Below are positions 8,361 through 16,751 of a stretch of DNA of 62,016 nt, in pieces. This DNA is from an uncultured Prevotellaceae bacterium (lineage in GTDB: Bacteria; Bacteroidota; Bacteroidia; Bacteroidales; Bacteroidaceae): assembly GCA_902800585.1 (NCBI GenBank), contig CADCEW010000009.1, positions 1 to 62,016 on the forward strand, written 5' to 3'. The notes beneath the pieces are model-generated. The model ran no database searches, was not told the DNA's origin, and saw nothing but the letters and a program-made list of their open reading frames with translations. The translations under genes and the position numbers were made by a program. Every line of letters begins with the position of its first letter. The first letter of the stretch is position 1.

Positions 8361-9715
8361 AGATTGTGATAGCCGGTGCAGGTGCCGTTGGAACTCACCT
8401 GTCGAAATTGCTTTCGCGCGATCATCAGGATTGTGTGTTGATAGACCCAGACCCTACGAGGTTGGCAGGACTTGATACGAAGTACGATATTATGACCATT
8501 CAGGGGTCTCCAACGAGTATTAAAGTCCTGAAAGATGCTGGCACAGAATCTGCAGACTTGTTTGTGGGAGTAACACCTGACGAGAGCAAGAACATGAACG
8601 CATGCAGTATCGCCCATGCGTTGGGTGCCAAAAAGACAGTGGCTCGTATTGACAACTATGAGTATCTGGCTCCTCATCTGAAAACTTTCTTTGAAGAGAT
8701 AGGCGTTGACTCGCTCATTTATCCTGAGGTATTGGCTGCTATTGACATCACGAATGGCTTGAAGATGTCATGGGTACGACAACGCTGGGATGTGCATAAC
8801 GGTGCCTTGGTGATGTTAGGCATCAAACTCCGCGATACCTGTGAGATACTGAATCAGCCATTGAAAAACCTTTGCGGTCCTGATGACCCTTATCATGTCG
8901 TGGCTATCAAACGTCATGGTGAAACCCTGATTCCCAGTGGTAATGATGAATTGAAAGCCAACGACCTCACTTATTTCATGACAACCAGCGAATACATTCC
9001 CTATATCCGTAAGATATCAGGAAAAGAGCATTATGCCGATGTCAAGAATGTGATTATCATGGGAGGCGGTAAGACTGCCATACGCGTAGGGCTTACCCTG
9101 CCTGACTACATGAACCTGAAAATTATCGAGAAGAATGAACGTCGCTGTGAGACACTGAATGAGGTGCTCAGCGATACCGATACAATGGTGATTCATGGCG
9201 ATGGTCGTGACTTGGGATTACTGCAAGAGGAGGGTATAGAGAACACGCAGGCATTTGTCGCCTTGACAGGAAATGCAGAGACCAATATCCTCGCCTGTCT
9301 TACAGCGAAAAGACTGGGTGTCAGGAAGACAGTGGCAATGGTGGAGAATCTCGATTATGTAGATATGGCAGAGAGTCTTGATATCGGTACTATTATCAAT
9401 AAGAAGACAGTGGCAGCCAGTCATATTTACCAGATGATGCTGGATGCCGACGTTACCAATGTCCGTTCTTTGATGATGGTAGACTCTGACGTCGCAGAGT
9501 TCGTGGCAGCAGAAGGCTCTAAGGTCACGAAGAAACCTGTCAAGGATTTAGGATTGCCGTTTGGAGTCACTATTGGTGGACTGGTCCGCAATAACGAAGG
9601 CCTCCTTGTCAATGGTAATACCCGTATTCAGGCAGGCGACTCCGTGATGGTATTCTCTCATGAACAGAACCTGAAGAAACTGGAGAAATATTTCAAGGCG
9701 AACACGTTATGGTAA
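8357..9715 (+). CDS. trkA: Trk potassium uptake regulator TrkA
   Basis: This 452-residue cytosolic subunit gates the TrkH potassium channel. It has two tandem RCK units. The first starts with the dinucleotide motif [11 protein letters not shown] and an acidic residue at the end of the second strand (LIDPD). The second starts near residue 230 with [13 protein letters not shown]. Each is followed by a TrkA_C domain, and the last (about 370-450) ends with [10 protein letters not shown]. It overlaps dxs by 4 bases and trkH by 7, so the three are translationally coupled. Confidence 0.95.
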   Translation: MKIVIAGAGAVGTHLSKLLSRDHQDCVLIDPDPTRLAGLDTKYDIMTIQGSPTSIKVLKDAGTESADLFVGVTPDESKNMNACSIAHALGAKKTVARIDNYEYLAPHLKTFFEEIGVDSLIYPEVLAAIDITNGLKMSWVRQRWDVHNGALVMLGIKLRDTCEILNQPLKNLCGPDDPYHVVAIKRHGETLIPSGNDELKANDLTYFMTTSEYIPYIRKISGKEHYADVKNVIIMGGGKTAIRVGLTLPDYMNLKIIEKNERRCETLNEVLSDTDTMVIHGDGRDLGLLQEEGIENTQAFVALTGNAETNILACLTAKRLGVRKTVAMVENLDYVDMAESLDIGTIINKKTVAASHIYQMMLDADVTNVRSLMMVDSDVAEFVAAEGSKVTKKPVKDLGLPFGVTIGGLVRNNEGLLVNGNTRIQAGDSVMVFSHEQNLKKLEKYFKANTLW

Positions 9716-11169
9716 ACTACCCTCTGATATACAAGATCATCGGTTCGCTGCTCTTGTTATTAGGAGTATTGCTGACCTGTTGTACATGTATATCATTGTA
9801 CTATATGGAGGATGATATGATGGCATTCATGCTGTCTACCCTCGTTTCCTATAGTTGTGGTTTCTTATTCAAATTCATGGGACGTAACGCCACTAATAAT
9901 CTGAGTCGTCGCGACTCTTATTTATTGGTGACATTGACATGGACTATCTTCAGTCTCTTTGGCATGTTACCTTTCCTGATAGGCGGATATATCACTAATG
10001 TTACGGACGCTTTCTTTGAGACCATGTCGGGATTCACGACGACAGGTGCTACTATTATCGATGACGTGGAGTGGATGCCGCATGCCATTCTCTTCTGGCG
10101 TACACAGACACAGTGGATTGGTGCCTTGGGAATCGTGTTCTTCACCATTGCCATCCTTCCTTCTATGGTAGGTAGCGGTAGTGTGAAGGTGTTCTCTGCC
10201 GAGGCGACAGGACCTATCCGCTCAAAGATGCATCCCCGTTTGTCTACTACAGCCAAATGGATATGGTCTATCTATTCTGCTTTGACCATTGCTTGCATCT
10301 TGTCGTTTTATGTTGCAGGTATGGGATTGTTTGACAGTATTAACTATGCGATGACGACGACGGCAACTGGAGGCTTTGCTCCACACAATGATTCTGCAGC
10401 CTTCTTCCAGTCGCCGACAATTGAGTATATTGCTATCCTCTTCCAATTCTTGGCTGGTGTCAATTTTACGATGCTATATTTCGCCATCTTCCGCTTCAAG
10501 TTTGCAAATCTGTTTAAAAGTTCGGAGTTCAAACTGTATATCTTTGTTGTCATTGCGGCAACGGTTTGGATAGGATGGCTTTTGATGAGTTATAACGGCT
10601 ATGGACTGGAGCGTGCTTTCCGTTCTGCTTTGTTCCAGGTAGTGTCCTTTATGACAACGACAGGACTTTTCAACGATGATGCTGCGCTATGGCCGCATAT
10701 CACATGGGTCATCTTAGGATGTTTGATGTTCTTAGGAGCCTGTTCCGGATCAACAACGGGTGGTTTCAAGTGTATTCGTGGTGTTATGATCATGAAGGTC
10801 ATGCGTAATGAGTTTAGCAAACTGCTTCATCCGAATGCCGTCCTTCCTGTCAAGATTAACGGACAGCCAGTCTCTCAACAGAAAATCAATTCGCTGCTTG
10901 CCTTCTTTGCCATCTTTACATTGATGGTACTGCTATCGGCAACCATCATGATAGTGTCTGGCATCGACAACACCAACGCTATCACCATCGCATTGAGTTG
11001 TATCAGTAACGTAGGTCCATCGCTCGGCACTCAGATAGGTCCTGAGATGTCGTGGAGTCAGTTGCCTGATTATATCAAGTGGACATGTTCCTTCCTGATG
11101 CTGGTAGGACGTCTCGAGATTATGAGCGTATTAGTATTGTTCACACGAGGATTCTGGAAAGATAGCTAA
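9709..11169 (+). CDS. trkH: Trk potassium uptake channel TrkH
   Basis: This 486-residue integral membrane protein has the repeated helix-pore-helix architecture of TrkH/KtrB channels. Pore-loop segments with the filter glycine are visible: TTTGATI, TTATGGFAPHN, TTTGLFN and SNVGPSLG. It imports potassium with TrkA as regulator. The start overlaps the trkA end. Confidence 0.95.
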   Translation: MVNYPLIYKIIGSLLLLLGVLLTCCTCISLYYMEDDMMAFMLSTLVSYSCGFLFKFMGRNATNNLSRRDSYLLVTLTWTIFSLFGMLPFLIGGYITNVTDAFFETMSGFTTTGATIIDDVEWMPHAILFWRTQTQWIGALGIVFFTIAILPSMVGSGSVKVFSAEATGPIRSKMHPRLSTTAKWIWSIYSALTIACILSFYVAGMGLFDSINYAMTTTATGGFAPHNDSAAFFQSPTIEYIAILFQFLAGVNFTMLYFAIFRFKFANLFKSSEFKLYIFVVIAATVWIGWLLMSYNGYGLERAFRSALFQVVSFMTTTGLFNDDAALWPHITWVILGCLMFLGACSGSTTGGFKCIRGVMIMKVMRNEFSKLLHPNAVLPVKINGQPVSQQKINSLLAFFAIFTLMVLLSATIMIVSGIDNTNAITIALSCISNVGPSLGTQIGPEMSWSQLPDYIKWTCSFLMLVGRLEIMSVLVLFTRGFWKDS

Positions 11170-11205
11170 CCATCGATCATCATAAAATAATAACAGCATA
11201 ACGAC

Positions 11206-12108
11206 ATGAACTATTACAAATTCACACCAATAATGAAAACCCTGATATGGGGCACAGAGAGCTGGCAGATATCAGGAGTGTCTGGGAATGAAACAATGAG
11301 TCAGGACGGACAAAGCCTGAACCAATTGGTCGGTAAAGGACGTGAACGACTGGTGGGCAAAGCCAACTACCAGCGCTTTGGTGATGAGTTTCCTTTGCTC
11401 GTTAAGTTTATTGATGCTAAGAGAAGCCTTTCCATTCAGGTTCATCCCTCTGATGAAGTAGCCCGCCGTCATGGGAAAGAGCGTGGAAAGACAGAGATGT
11501 GGTATGTGATGGATAGCGCACCAGAGGCAACATTATATAGCGGATTGAAGAAGCAGATTACGCCTGAGCAATACAAGGAGATGATTGTGGATGGTACCAT
11601 CTGTGAGGCATTGGCCCAGTATCATGTCAAGGAAGGCGATTGCTTCTATATTCCTTCGGGACGCATCCATTCCATCGGACCAGGCACATTTCTTGCAGAG
11701 ATACAACAGACTTCTGATGTCACCTATCGTATCTATGACTTTAAACGGAAGGACAAAGACGGAAATGAGCGTCAACTTCATACGCAAGAGGCATTGGAGA
11801 GTATCAACTTTACTGTGCAGAAGGACTATCGCACCCACTATATCCCCCAACAGAATATCAGTCAGCCTCTTGTTGATTGTCCTTATTTTAACACCTCCGT
11901 CTATGACCTCACGGAACCTATGATTATCGATTACTCGGAGTTGGACAGTTTTGTGATATTGATAGGATTGAAGGGAGAAGGAACGCTCTTTGTGGATGGT
12001 GAGGAAGTTGCCTTCTGTGCAGGCGACTCTATCCTTATCCCCGCCTGTGTCAAAGAAGTACGGTCTGAGGGTACGATTAAGTTTCTGGAAACGTACGTCC
12101 TTTCATAA
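11206..12108 (+). CDS. manA: Mannose-6-phosphate isomerase, class I type
   Basis: It interconverts mannose 6-phosphate and fructose 6-phosphate. The 300-residue length fits the short Bacteroidota/Firmicutes form. The zinc-site segment LSIQVHPSDE, the acidic GKTEMWYVMD, and a C-terminal cupin with IHSIGPGTFLAEIQQTSD (split here as IHSIGPG and EIQQTSD) are all present. It starts 37 bases after trkH and could share that transcript. Its last 32 bases overlap the end of the convergent DUF4435 gene. Confidence 0.93.
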   Translation: MNYYKFTPIMKTLIWGTESWQISGVSGNETMSQDGQSLNQLVGKGRERLVGKANYQRFGDEFPLLVKFIDAKRSLSIQVHPSDEVARRHGKERGKTEMWYVMDSAPEATLYSGLKKQITPEQYKEMIVDGTICEALAQYHVKEGDCFYIPSGRIHSIGPGTFLAEIQQTSDVTYRIYDFKRKDKDGNERQLHTQEALESINFTVQKDYRTHYIPQQNISQPLVDCPYFNTSVYDLTEPMIIDYSELDSFVILIGLKGEGTLFVDGEEVAFCAGDSILIPACVKEVRSEGTIKFLETYVLS

Positions 12109-13090
12109 GATAAGCCTTGATGTCTTCCTGTACACGGGAGAATAACGGAGACTGCATATAGCCATTATTCTTCTTAAGCATTTGTCGGATATCCTGTATG
12201 GAATGTTCATAGCACGACATCTCGTTCTTTCGTTGCGTATGATGCTGTGCAGTACGGGCTATTTCATCCTGACGCTCTTGACGAAGTCGGTTGCACACCT
12301 TATTTAATATAGGAACTACCACATTATCAAACAAAGAATGACCCTGTATATATAAATAGGTAGTCTGTGGTGTCACACCCAGTTGTTTGATAGCCTCCTT
12401 TGTTTGCAGATATACCTCCTTGTTATGGGGGAACAGTGTCTGTAACTGATGTATCTTCGTGTTCACTTTCCTGCGCAGATGGTCTAACGAAGGCAAAGGG
12501 TCTGCGACGTTAAAACCGCCAGGATCAATGATACGTGACATATCAGACATAGAGAATCTATTATGATTACCACTACGGTATGCCCATATCGACCATATAA
12601 ACAAAGGGAACACCACCTCACTGTATTGCGTCAGGTAATCCATGAAGTCAAAGATACGATGGTCGTTCAATGTAACAGCGACACAAACGTCATGTAGGGA
12701 AGGAGCGTAGCACTGCATGTTCTCGATAGCATAGGCATAGGTGTGAAACACATACGGACTATCCACTACCTTTCTTGACTGCGGTGTGGCACCTTGCAGC
12801 AGATAGTCATAGTCGGCATCCACGCAAGCTATCATATCCTCGCCGATTCTGCCTTCAATGAAGTTCATCAACACCGATTTCTTGCCACGTTCCAGTTTTT
12901 TGTGAGAGGGCAGCATCACCTCGAAATACAACTTGTCCGTCTCAAAGCGACTCAACACCGTGCGCCAGAAGTAGATATCGTCGTAACTTTCCACATAAGC
13001 CACGATCCTGCGCCGTGCATTTTTCGAGGTCATCTTGTTGGCTGCCTCGAAGTAACGGCTATTGAGATGGTCTTTCAGACGAGTCGTCAT
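12077..13090 (-). CDS. DUF4435 (TOPRIM-like nuclease) protein, AriB-like
   Basis: This 337-residue protein has the DUF4435 fold, a TOPRIM-type nuclease domain. Acidic signatures are visible: VESYDD near residues 33-38 and DADYD at 91-95, spaced as the TOPRIM E and DxD motifs. DUF4435 is the fold of AriB, the effector of the PARIS anti-phage system, and partner genes encode ABC-type ATPases. Here such an ATPase gene lies immediately upstream, overlapping by 4 bases (ATGA). The family assignment is solid. A defence role is inferred from the pairing. Confidence 0.8.
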   Translation of the reverse strand: MTTRLKDHLNSRYFEAANKMTSKNARRRIVAYVESYDDIYFWRTVLSRFETDKLYFEVMLPSHKKLERGKKSVLMNFIEGRIGEDMIACVDADYDYLLQGATPQSRKVVDSPYVFHTYAYAIENMQCYAPSLHDVCVAVTLNDHRIFDFMDYLTQYSEVVFPLFIWSIWAYRSGNHNRFSMSDMSRIIDPGGFNVADPLPSLDHLRRKVNTKIHQLQTLFPHNKEVYLQTKEAIKQLGVTPQTTYLYIQGHSLFDNVVVPILNKVCNRLRQERQDEIARTAQHHTQRKNEMSCYEHSIQDIRQMLKKNNGYMQSPLFSRVQEDIKAYLMKGRTFPET

Positions 13091-13905
13091 TTTTCACTTT
13101 TCACTTCAATATCACTCACCTCTGTCACCTTATCTACCCAACCGTTCATGATGACAGCAGGAGAATGGGTGGTGAGGATAATCTGTACATGAGGATTCAG
13201 TTCGACAATCAGGTCGATGAGCCGCTTCTGCCACTCGATATGCAGAGAAACTTCTGGCTCATCCATGAAGAGGACATAAGGCTGGTTGTCTTCTACAAGT
13301 ACTGTCAATAGGATGGCAAGCATTTGTTTCTCGCCACTTGATAACTGGTAAGGTACTAATGTCTCACCAATCTGTGAGAAACATATCTCGTTTTCTGTAC
13401 GTACGATTTTCTTGCCCGTCTCTTCAAACAAGTCGTCGACGATGTCCTGAAAGCGTGTCTTCGCCTTCGACAACTCTTGAGCTGCGTCTGCATGTCCCTC
13501 TTGTAAAGCGACGATAATGCGGTTGCCGATATTCACCTGATAGTCCAGGAACTTCCGTTGCAAATGATAGAGTTGGAAGTCAAGGGCAGACGTGATGCGC
13601 GAGTCCACCAGATTCATCGTGTCAACATCGAGAACAGGCGAGTCCAATGAACGGATGATGTCGAAGCGTATATGCGTAGCACTTTCAGGCTCTGCCGTGA
13701 TATGAACCCCTTTCAGCAAATGGTTCTTCAAATCTCCGTTGGTACAGATACTACGGAATATCTTATTCAGGATAGTACTCTTTCCCACACCATTGATACC
13801 ACTAAGGATATTTACTTGCGGATCGAGTTGCCATACAATGTGCTTCCTGCCACTCCACAAGGAGTCAATCTCTATCTGCTTGATATAATCTGCGTATTTT
13901 TGCAT
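13087..13905 (-). CDS. ABC/OLD-type AAA ATPase paired with DUF4435, AriA-like
   Basis: The protein has 272 residues from ATG 13905 (MQKYADYIKQ); a GTG 18 bases earlier is possible but weaker. It has Walker A GINGVGKST (36-44), the ABC signature LSSGEKQ (188-194), Walker B VLFMDEPEVS (211-220) and the switch histidine in TTHSP (245-249). It resembles RecF, OLD and AriA-type ATPases but is short, with only about 140 residues between Walker A and the signature. It lies in a two-gene operon with the DUF4435 gene and is divergent from rmuC, with only 20 bases between the two start codons. Confidence 0.82.
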   Translation of the reverse strand: MQKYADYIKQIEIDSLWSGRKHIVWQLDPQVNILSGINGVGKSTILNKIFRSICTNGDLKNHLLKGVHITAEPESATHIRFDIIRSLDSPVLDVDTMNLVDSRITSALDFQLYHLQRKFLDYQVNIGNRIIVALQEGHADAAQELSKAKTRFQDIVDDLFEETGKKIVRTENEICFSQIGETLVPYQLSSGEKQMLAILLTVLVEDNQPYVLFMDEPEVSLHIEWQKRLIDLIVELNPHVQIILTTHSPAVIMNGWVDKVTEVSDIEVKSEK

Positions 13906-13925
13906 ATCAGTATACCTTCGCACCC

Positions 13926-15242
13926 ATGATGATAGTATTATATATAATAATAGGTATAGCCGTCGGAGCCGTCATCCTCTATGTGGTGATGGACAAGCGG
14001 CTTGATGCTGTTAATGTGGCGTCAGGCAAGAAGGATATCGAACTGGCAATGCGCTCAGAATTGTTGGATGCTGCCAATAGTCGTGTGCAGCATTTGGAAG
14101 CAGAGAACAAGTCGTTGAATGCCAAGGCTGAGAGTCAGGGTAGGGAATTGGAACTGGTGCGTCAGCAGATGGACGAGGAACTGAAACGGCATGAAGAACG
14201 TTTTAAGAATATGGCACAACAATTATTGGAGACTAGTGCCTCGAAACTGAAAGAGCAGAATACGGAGGCCATGACGGGTATTACACAGCCGTTGAAAGAT
14301 GCCATCACGAATATGCAGAAGGCAATCCATGAGAATCAGAAGGAGAGTGCAGCCCATTCTGCTTCTTTCCGCGAACAGATGATCCAGATGATGCAGCAGA
14401 CGCAGCAACTCGGAGAGAAGGCGGAGAGTCTGACGAATGTGTTACGTCGTGATAATAAGGTGAGTGGCAATATGGGCGAGATTATCCTTGGTGACCTTCT
14501 TGCCTCACAGGGATTGACGGAAGGTATCCACTATGAAGTGCAGGCACGTCTGCGTGACGAATTAGGACGTCCACTGAAAAACGAAGATACAGGCAAGGAG
14601 ATGCAGCCTGATGTCATCCTCCATTATCCGCAGGGACAGGATGCCATTGTGGATTCGAAGGTGTCGCTTGTTGCTTATGAGAAATATGTGAATGCCGAGA
14701 CACCAGAGGATAGGGACCGCTATCTGCAGGAACATATCAAGAGTGTACGCAGCCATGTAAACGAACTGGCTCGTAAAGACTATTCGAAATATATTAAGAA
14801 CGGACGTGAGACAGTGGATTTCGTCATTATGTTCGTGCCCTTTGAGAGTTCTTTGCAACTGGCTCTTGCCAATGATCCCACACTTTGGCGCGATGCTTTC
14901 GAACGAAAGGTGTTTGTCACTGGTGAGCAGAACCTGTTAGGCATCCTACACATGATTCATATCGCTTGGGTACAAAACCAACAGGCAGAGAACCAGGAGA
15001 AGGTGTTTGGCATTGCCGAACAACTGCTCGACCGCTTAGGCGACTTCATCCAGCGTTATCAGAAAGTGGGTGAACAACTGGATCAGGCACATCGGGCGTA
15101 TGAGGCGGCAGGGAATAAACTCTTCTCAGGACGTCAGAGTGTGGTACAGAAGGGTAGGGAACTTATTGACCTTGGAAGCAAGGAGAATCCTAACAGAAAG
15201 ATTCCTAAAGCGGAAGAGAGACCTGATGCTTTACCTGAATGA
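13926..15242 (+). CDS. rmuC: DNA recombination protein RmuC
   Basis: This 438-residue protein has an N-terminal membrane anchor (about 2-22), a long coiled coil (about 35-180) and the RmuC nuclease-like domain (about 190-380). Diagnostic segments are GNMGEIILGDLL, PDVILHYPQGQDAIVDSKVSL (split as PDVILHYP and IVDSKVSL) and VDFVIMFVPFE. RmuC limits inversions at short inverted repeats, which is relevant given how many inverted repeats this window holds. Its end overlaps the start of the phosphopantetheinyl transferase gene by 17 bases. Confidence 0.93.
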   Translation: MMIVLYIIIGIAVGAVILYVVMDKRLDAVNVASGKKDIELAMRSELLDAANSRVQHLEAENKSLNAKAESQGRELELVRQQMDEELKRHEERFKNMAQQLLETSASKLKEQNTEAMTGITQPLKDAITNMQKAIHENQKESAAHSASFREQMIQMMQQTQQLGEKAESLTNVLRRDNKVSGNMGEIILGDLLASQGLTEGIHYEVQARLRDELGRPLKNEDTGKEMQPDVILHYPQGQDAIVDSKVSLVAYEKYVNAETPEDRDRYLQEHIKSVRSHVNELARKDYSKYIKNGRETVDFVIMFVPFESSLQLALANDPTLWRDAFERKVFVTGEQNLLGILHMIHIAWVQNQQAENQEKVFGIAEQLLDRLGDFIQRYQKVGEQLDQAHRAYEAAGNKLFSGRQSVVQKGRELIDLGSKENPNRKIPKAEERPDALPE

Positions 15243-15789
15243 CGATATAGCCCATTTTGACTTCGAGGCGGCATTGCCACTGTTGTCGGAGCAACGGAGG
15301 AAACAGGCGTTGAAGTTCAAGCACGAACAGGGGCGCAAAACCTGTGCGGCAGCCTATCTACTATTGTGCGAGGCATTACGGAAGGAATATGGCATTACGG
15401 AGAAGCCCGTCTTTGAATATAGTGAACATGGCAAACCCATGCTTGTCGGTTTTCCCAAAATTCATTTCAATTTCAGCCATTGTCGCGAGGCAGTCGTTTG
15501 TGTTGTCAGCGACCACCCTGTAGGAGTAGACGTTGAGAGCATTCGTGAATATAAAGAAAGTTTGGTAAACTATACAATGAACGAAGATGAAGCCCAACAG
15601 ATTATTCATTCTGAAAATCCAGCCCTGACGTTTACGAAATTTTGGACGCGCAAGGAAGCTCTTTTGAAACTAACTGGTGAGGGTATTGGTGGACGTAGTA
15701 TGAAAGAGGTATTAACTGGAACGGAAGAGATTGAAACAGTGGTCTGTAAAGAGAAAAACTACGTTTATTCAGTTGTTTTCGGAAAATAA
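15226..15789 (+). CDS. 4'-phosphopantetheinyl transferase, Sfp-type
   Basis: It transfers phosphopantetheine from CoA to carrier proteins. The protein is 187 residues from ATG 15226 (MLYLNDDIAHFD). A longer frame starting at 15070 lies inside rmuC and is not credible. Motifs are FNFSHCREAVVCVV, VGVDVES with the metal-binding aspartates, and FWTRKEALLKLTGEG with the catalytic WxxKEA. Translation is coupled to rmuC. The substrate could be the fatty-acid ACP or a specialised carrier. Confidence 0.9.
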   Translation: MLYLNDDIAHFDFEAALPLLSEQRRKQALKFKHEQGRKTCAAAYLLLCEALRKEYGITEKPVFEYSEHGKPMLVGFPKIHFNFSHCREAVVCVVSDHPVGVDVESIREYKESLVNYTMNEDEAQQIIHSENPALTFTKFWTRKEALLKLTGEGIGGRSMKEVLTGTEEIETVVCKEKNYVYSVVFGK

Positions 15790-15800
15790 TTTTCAATTTT

Positions 15801-15832
15801 CAATTTTCAATTCTCATTTTTTTGTATCTTTG
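15801..15832 (+). promoter_or_regulatory. Promoter of the zinc metallopeptidase gene
   Basis: TATCTTTG at 15825-15832 is a perfect -7 box. The -33 region is a T-rich tandem repeat of TTTTCAA and matches TTTG poorly. Confidence 0.55.
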
Positions 15833-15864
15833 CAAACAAATAGAAACCTAAAAATAATAGAAAT

Positions 15865-16749
15865 ATGAGATTAGACGGAAGACGCGAAAGCTCGAATGTG
15901 GAAGACCGCCGTGGTATGAGTGGCGGCGCAAAGGCCGGTCTTGGTATCGGTGGTATTATCATGGTAGCCCTGATGGCATGGCTCGCAGGTGGTGATCCTC
16001 TGAGTGCTGTGATGCAGGAAGTGCAGAATGGTGGACTGGGTTCATTGACAGGTACGAATACCGAAGTGGAAGAAGGTCAGCGTGAGTTTACGCAAGAGGA
16101 ACAGGAACTGGCAAAGTTCTCCACACAGATTCTGGCTGGTACAGAGGATGTATGGACAGAGATATTCCGTCAGAATGGGGCACAGTATCAGGTACCTAAG
16201 ATGGTGCTTTATACAGGTGGTGTACAGACAGCTTGTGGACAAGGCTCTGCACAGATGGGTCCGTTCTACTGCTCTGGCGACCAGAAACTATATATCGACC
16301 TCTCGTTCTTCACCACGATGAAGAAATCATTGGGAGCTGACGGCGACTTCGCTTACGCTTATGTGATAGCCCATGAGGTGGGACACCATGTGGAATATCT
16401 TACAGGCACTTTACAGAAGGTACACCAACAGATGTCTAAACTCCCTCAGGCAGAGGCGAATAAACTCAGTGTACGTCTGGAGTTGCTTGCCGATTTCTAT
16501 GCAGGCGTATGGGCGCATCACGACAATAAACGCTTTGGTTCTTTGGAGGATGGTGATATTGAAGAGGCTATCCAGTGTGCACAAGTCATTGGCGATGACT
16601 ACCTGCAGAAGAAGGCACAAGGCTATGCTGTACCAGAGTCGTTCAACCACGGAACCTCCAAGCAGCGTATGAAGTGGTTCAAGCTCGGATTGGAGACGGG
16701 TGATATCACGAAGGGTAACACCTTCCAGTGCTCTGACGCAGAGTTGTAA
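15865..16749 (+). CDS. ypfJ: YpfJ-family neutral zinc metallopeptidase
   Basis: This 294-residue protein has a basic cytosolic start (MRLDGRRESSNVEDRRG), one membrane segment (about 29-47) and a zinc-protease domain. The zinc motif HEVGHHVEY lies near residue 172. The C-terminal segment includes RLELLADFYAGVWAHH and FNHGTSKQRMKWF. Family members are widespread and their substrates unknown. It converges with the receptor gene at 16752, leaving 2 bases between the stops. Confidence 0.9.
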   Translation: MRLDGRRESSNVEDRRGMSGGAKAGLGIGGIIMVALMAWLAGGDPLSAVMQEVQNGGLGSLTGTNTEVEEGQREFTQEEQELAKFSTQILAGTEDVWTEIFRQNGAQYQVPKMVLYTGGVQTACGQGSAQMGPFYCSGDQKLYIDLSFFTTMKKSLGADGDFAYAYVIAHEVGHHVEYLTGTLQKVHQQMSKLPQAEANKLSVRLELLADFYAGVWAHHDNKRFGSLEDGDIEEAIQCAQVIGDDYLQKKAQGYAVPESFNHGTSKQRMKWFKLGLETGDITKGNTFQCSDAEL

Positions 16750-16751
16750 TA

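Noticed and set aside
15070..15225. An upstream start at 15070 for the phosphopantetheinyl transferase.
   Set aside because: It would add 52 residues lying wholly inside rmuC in another frame and not matching the family.
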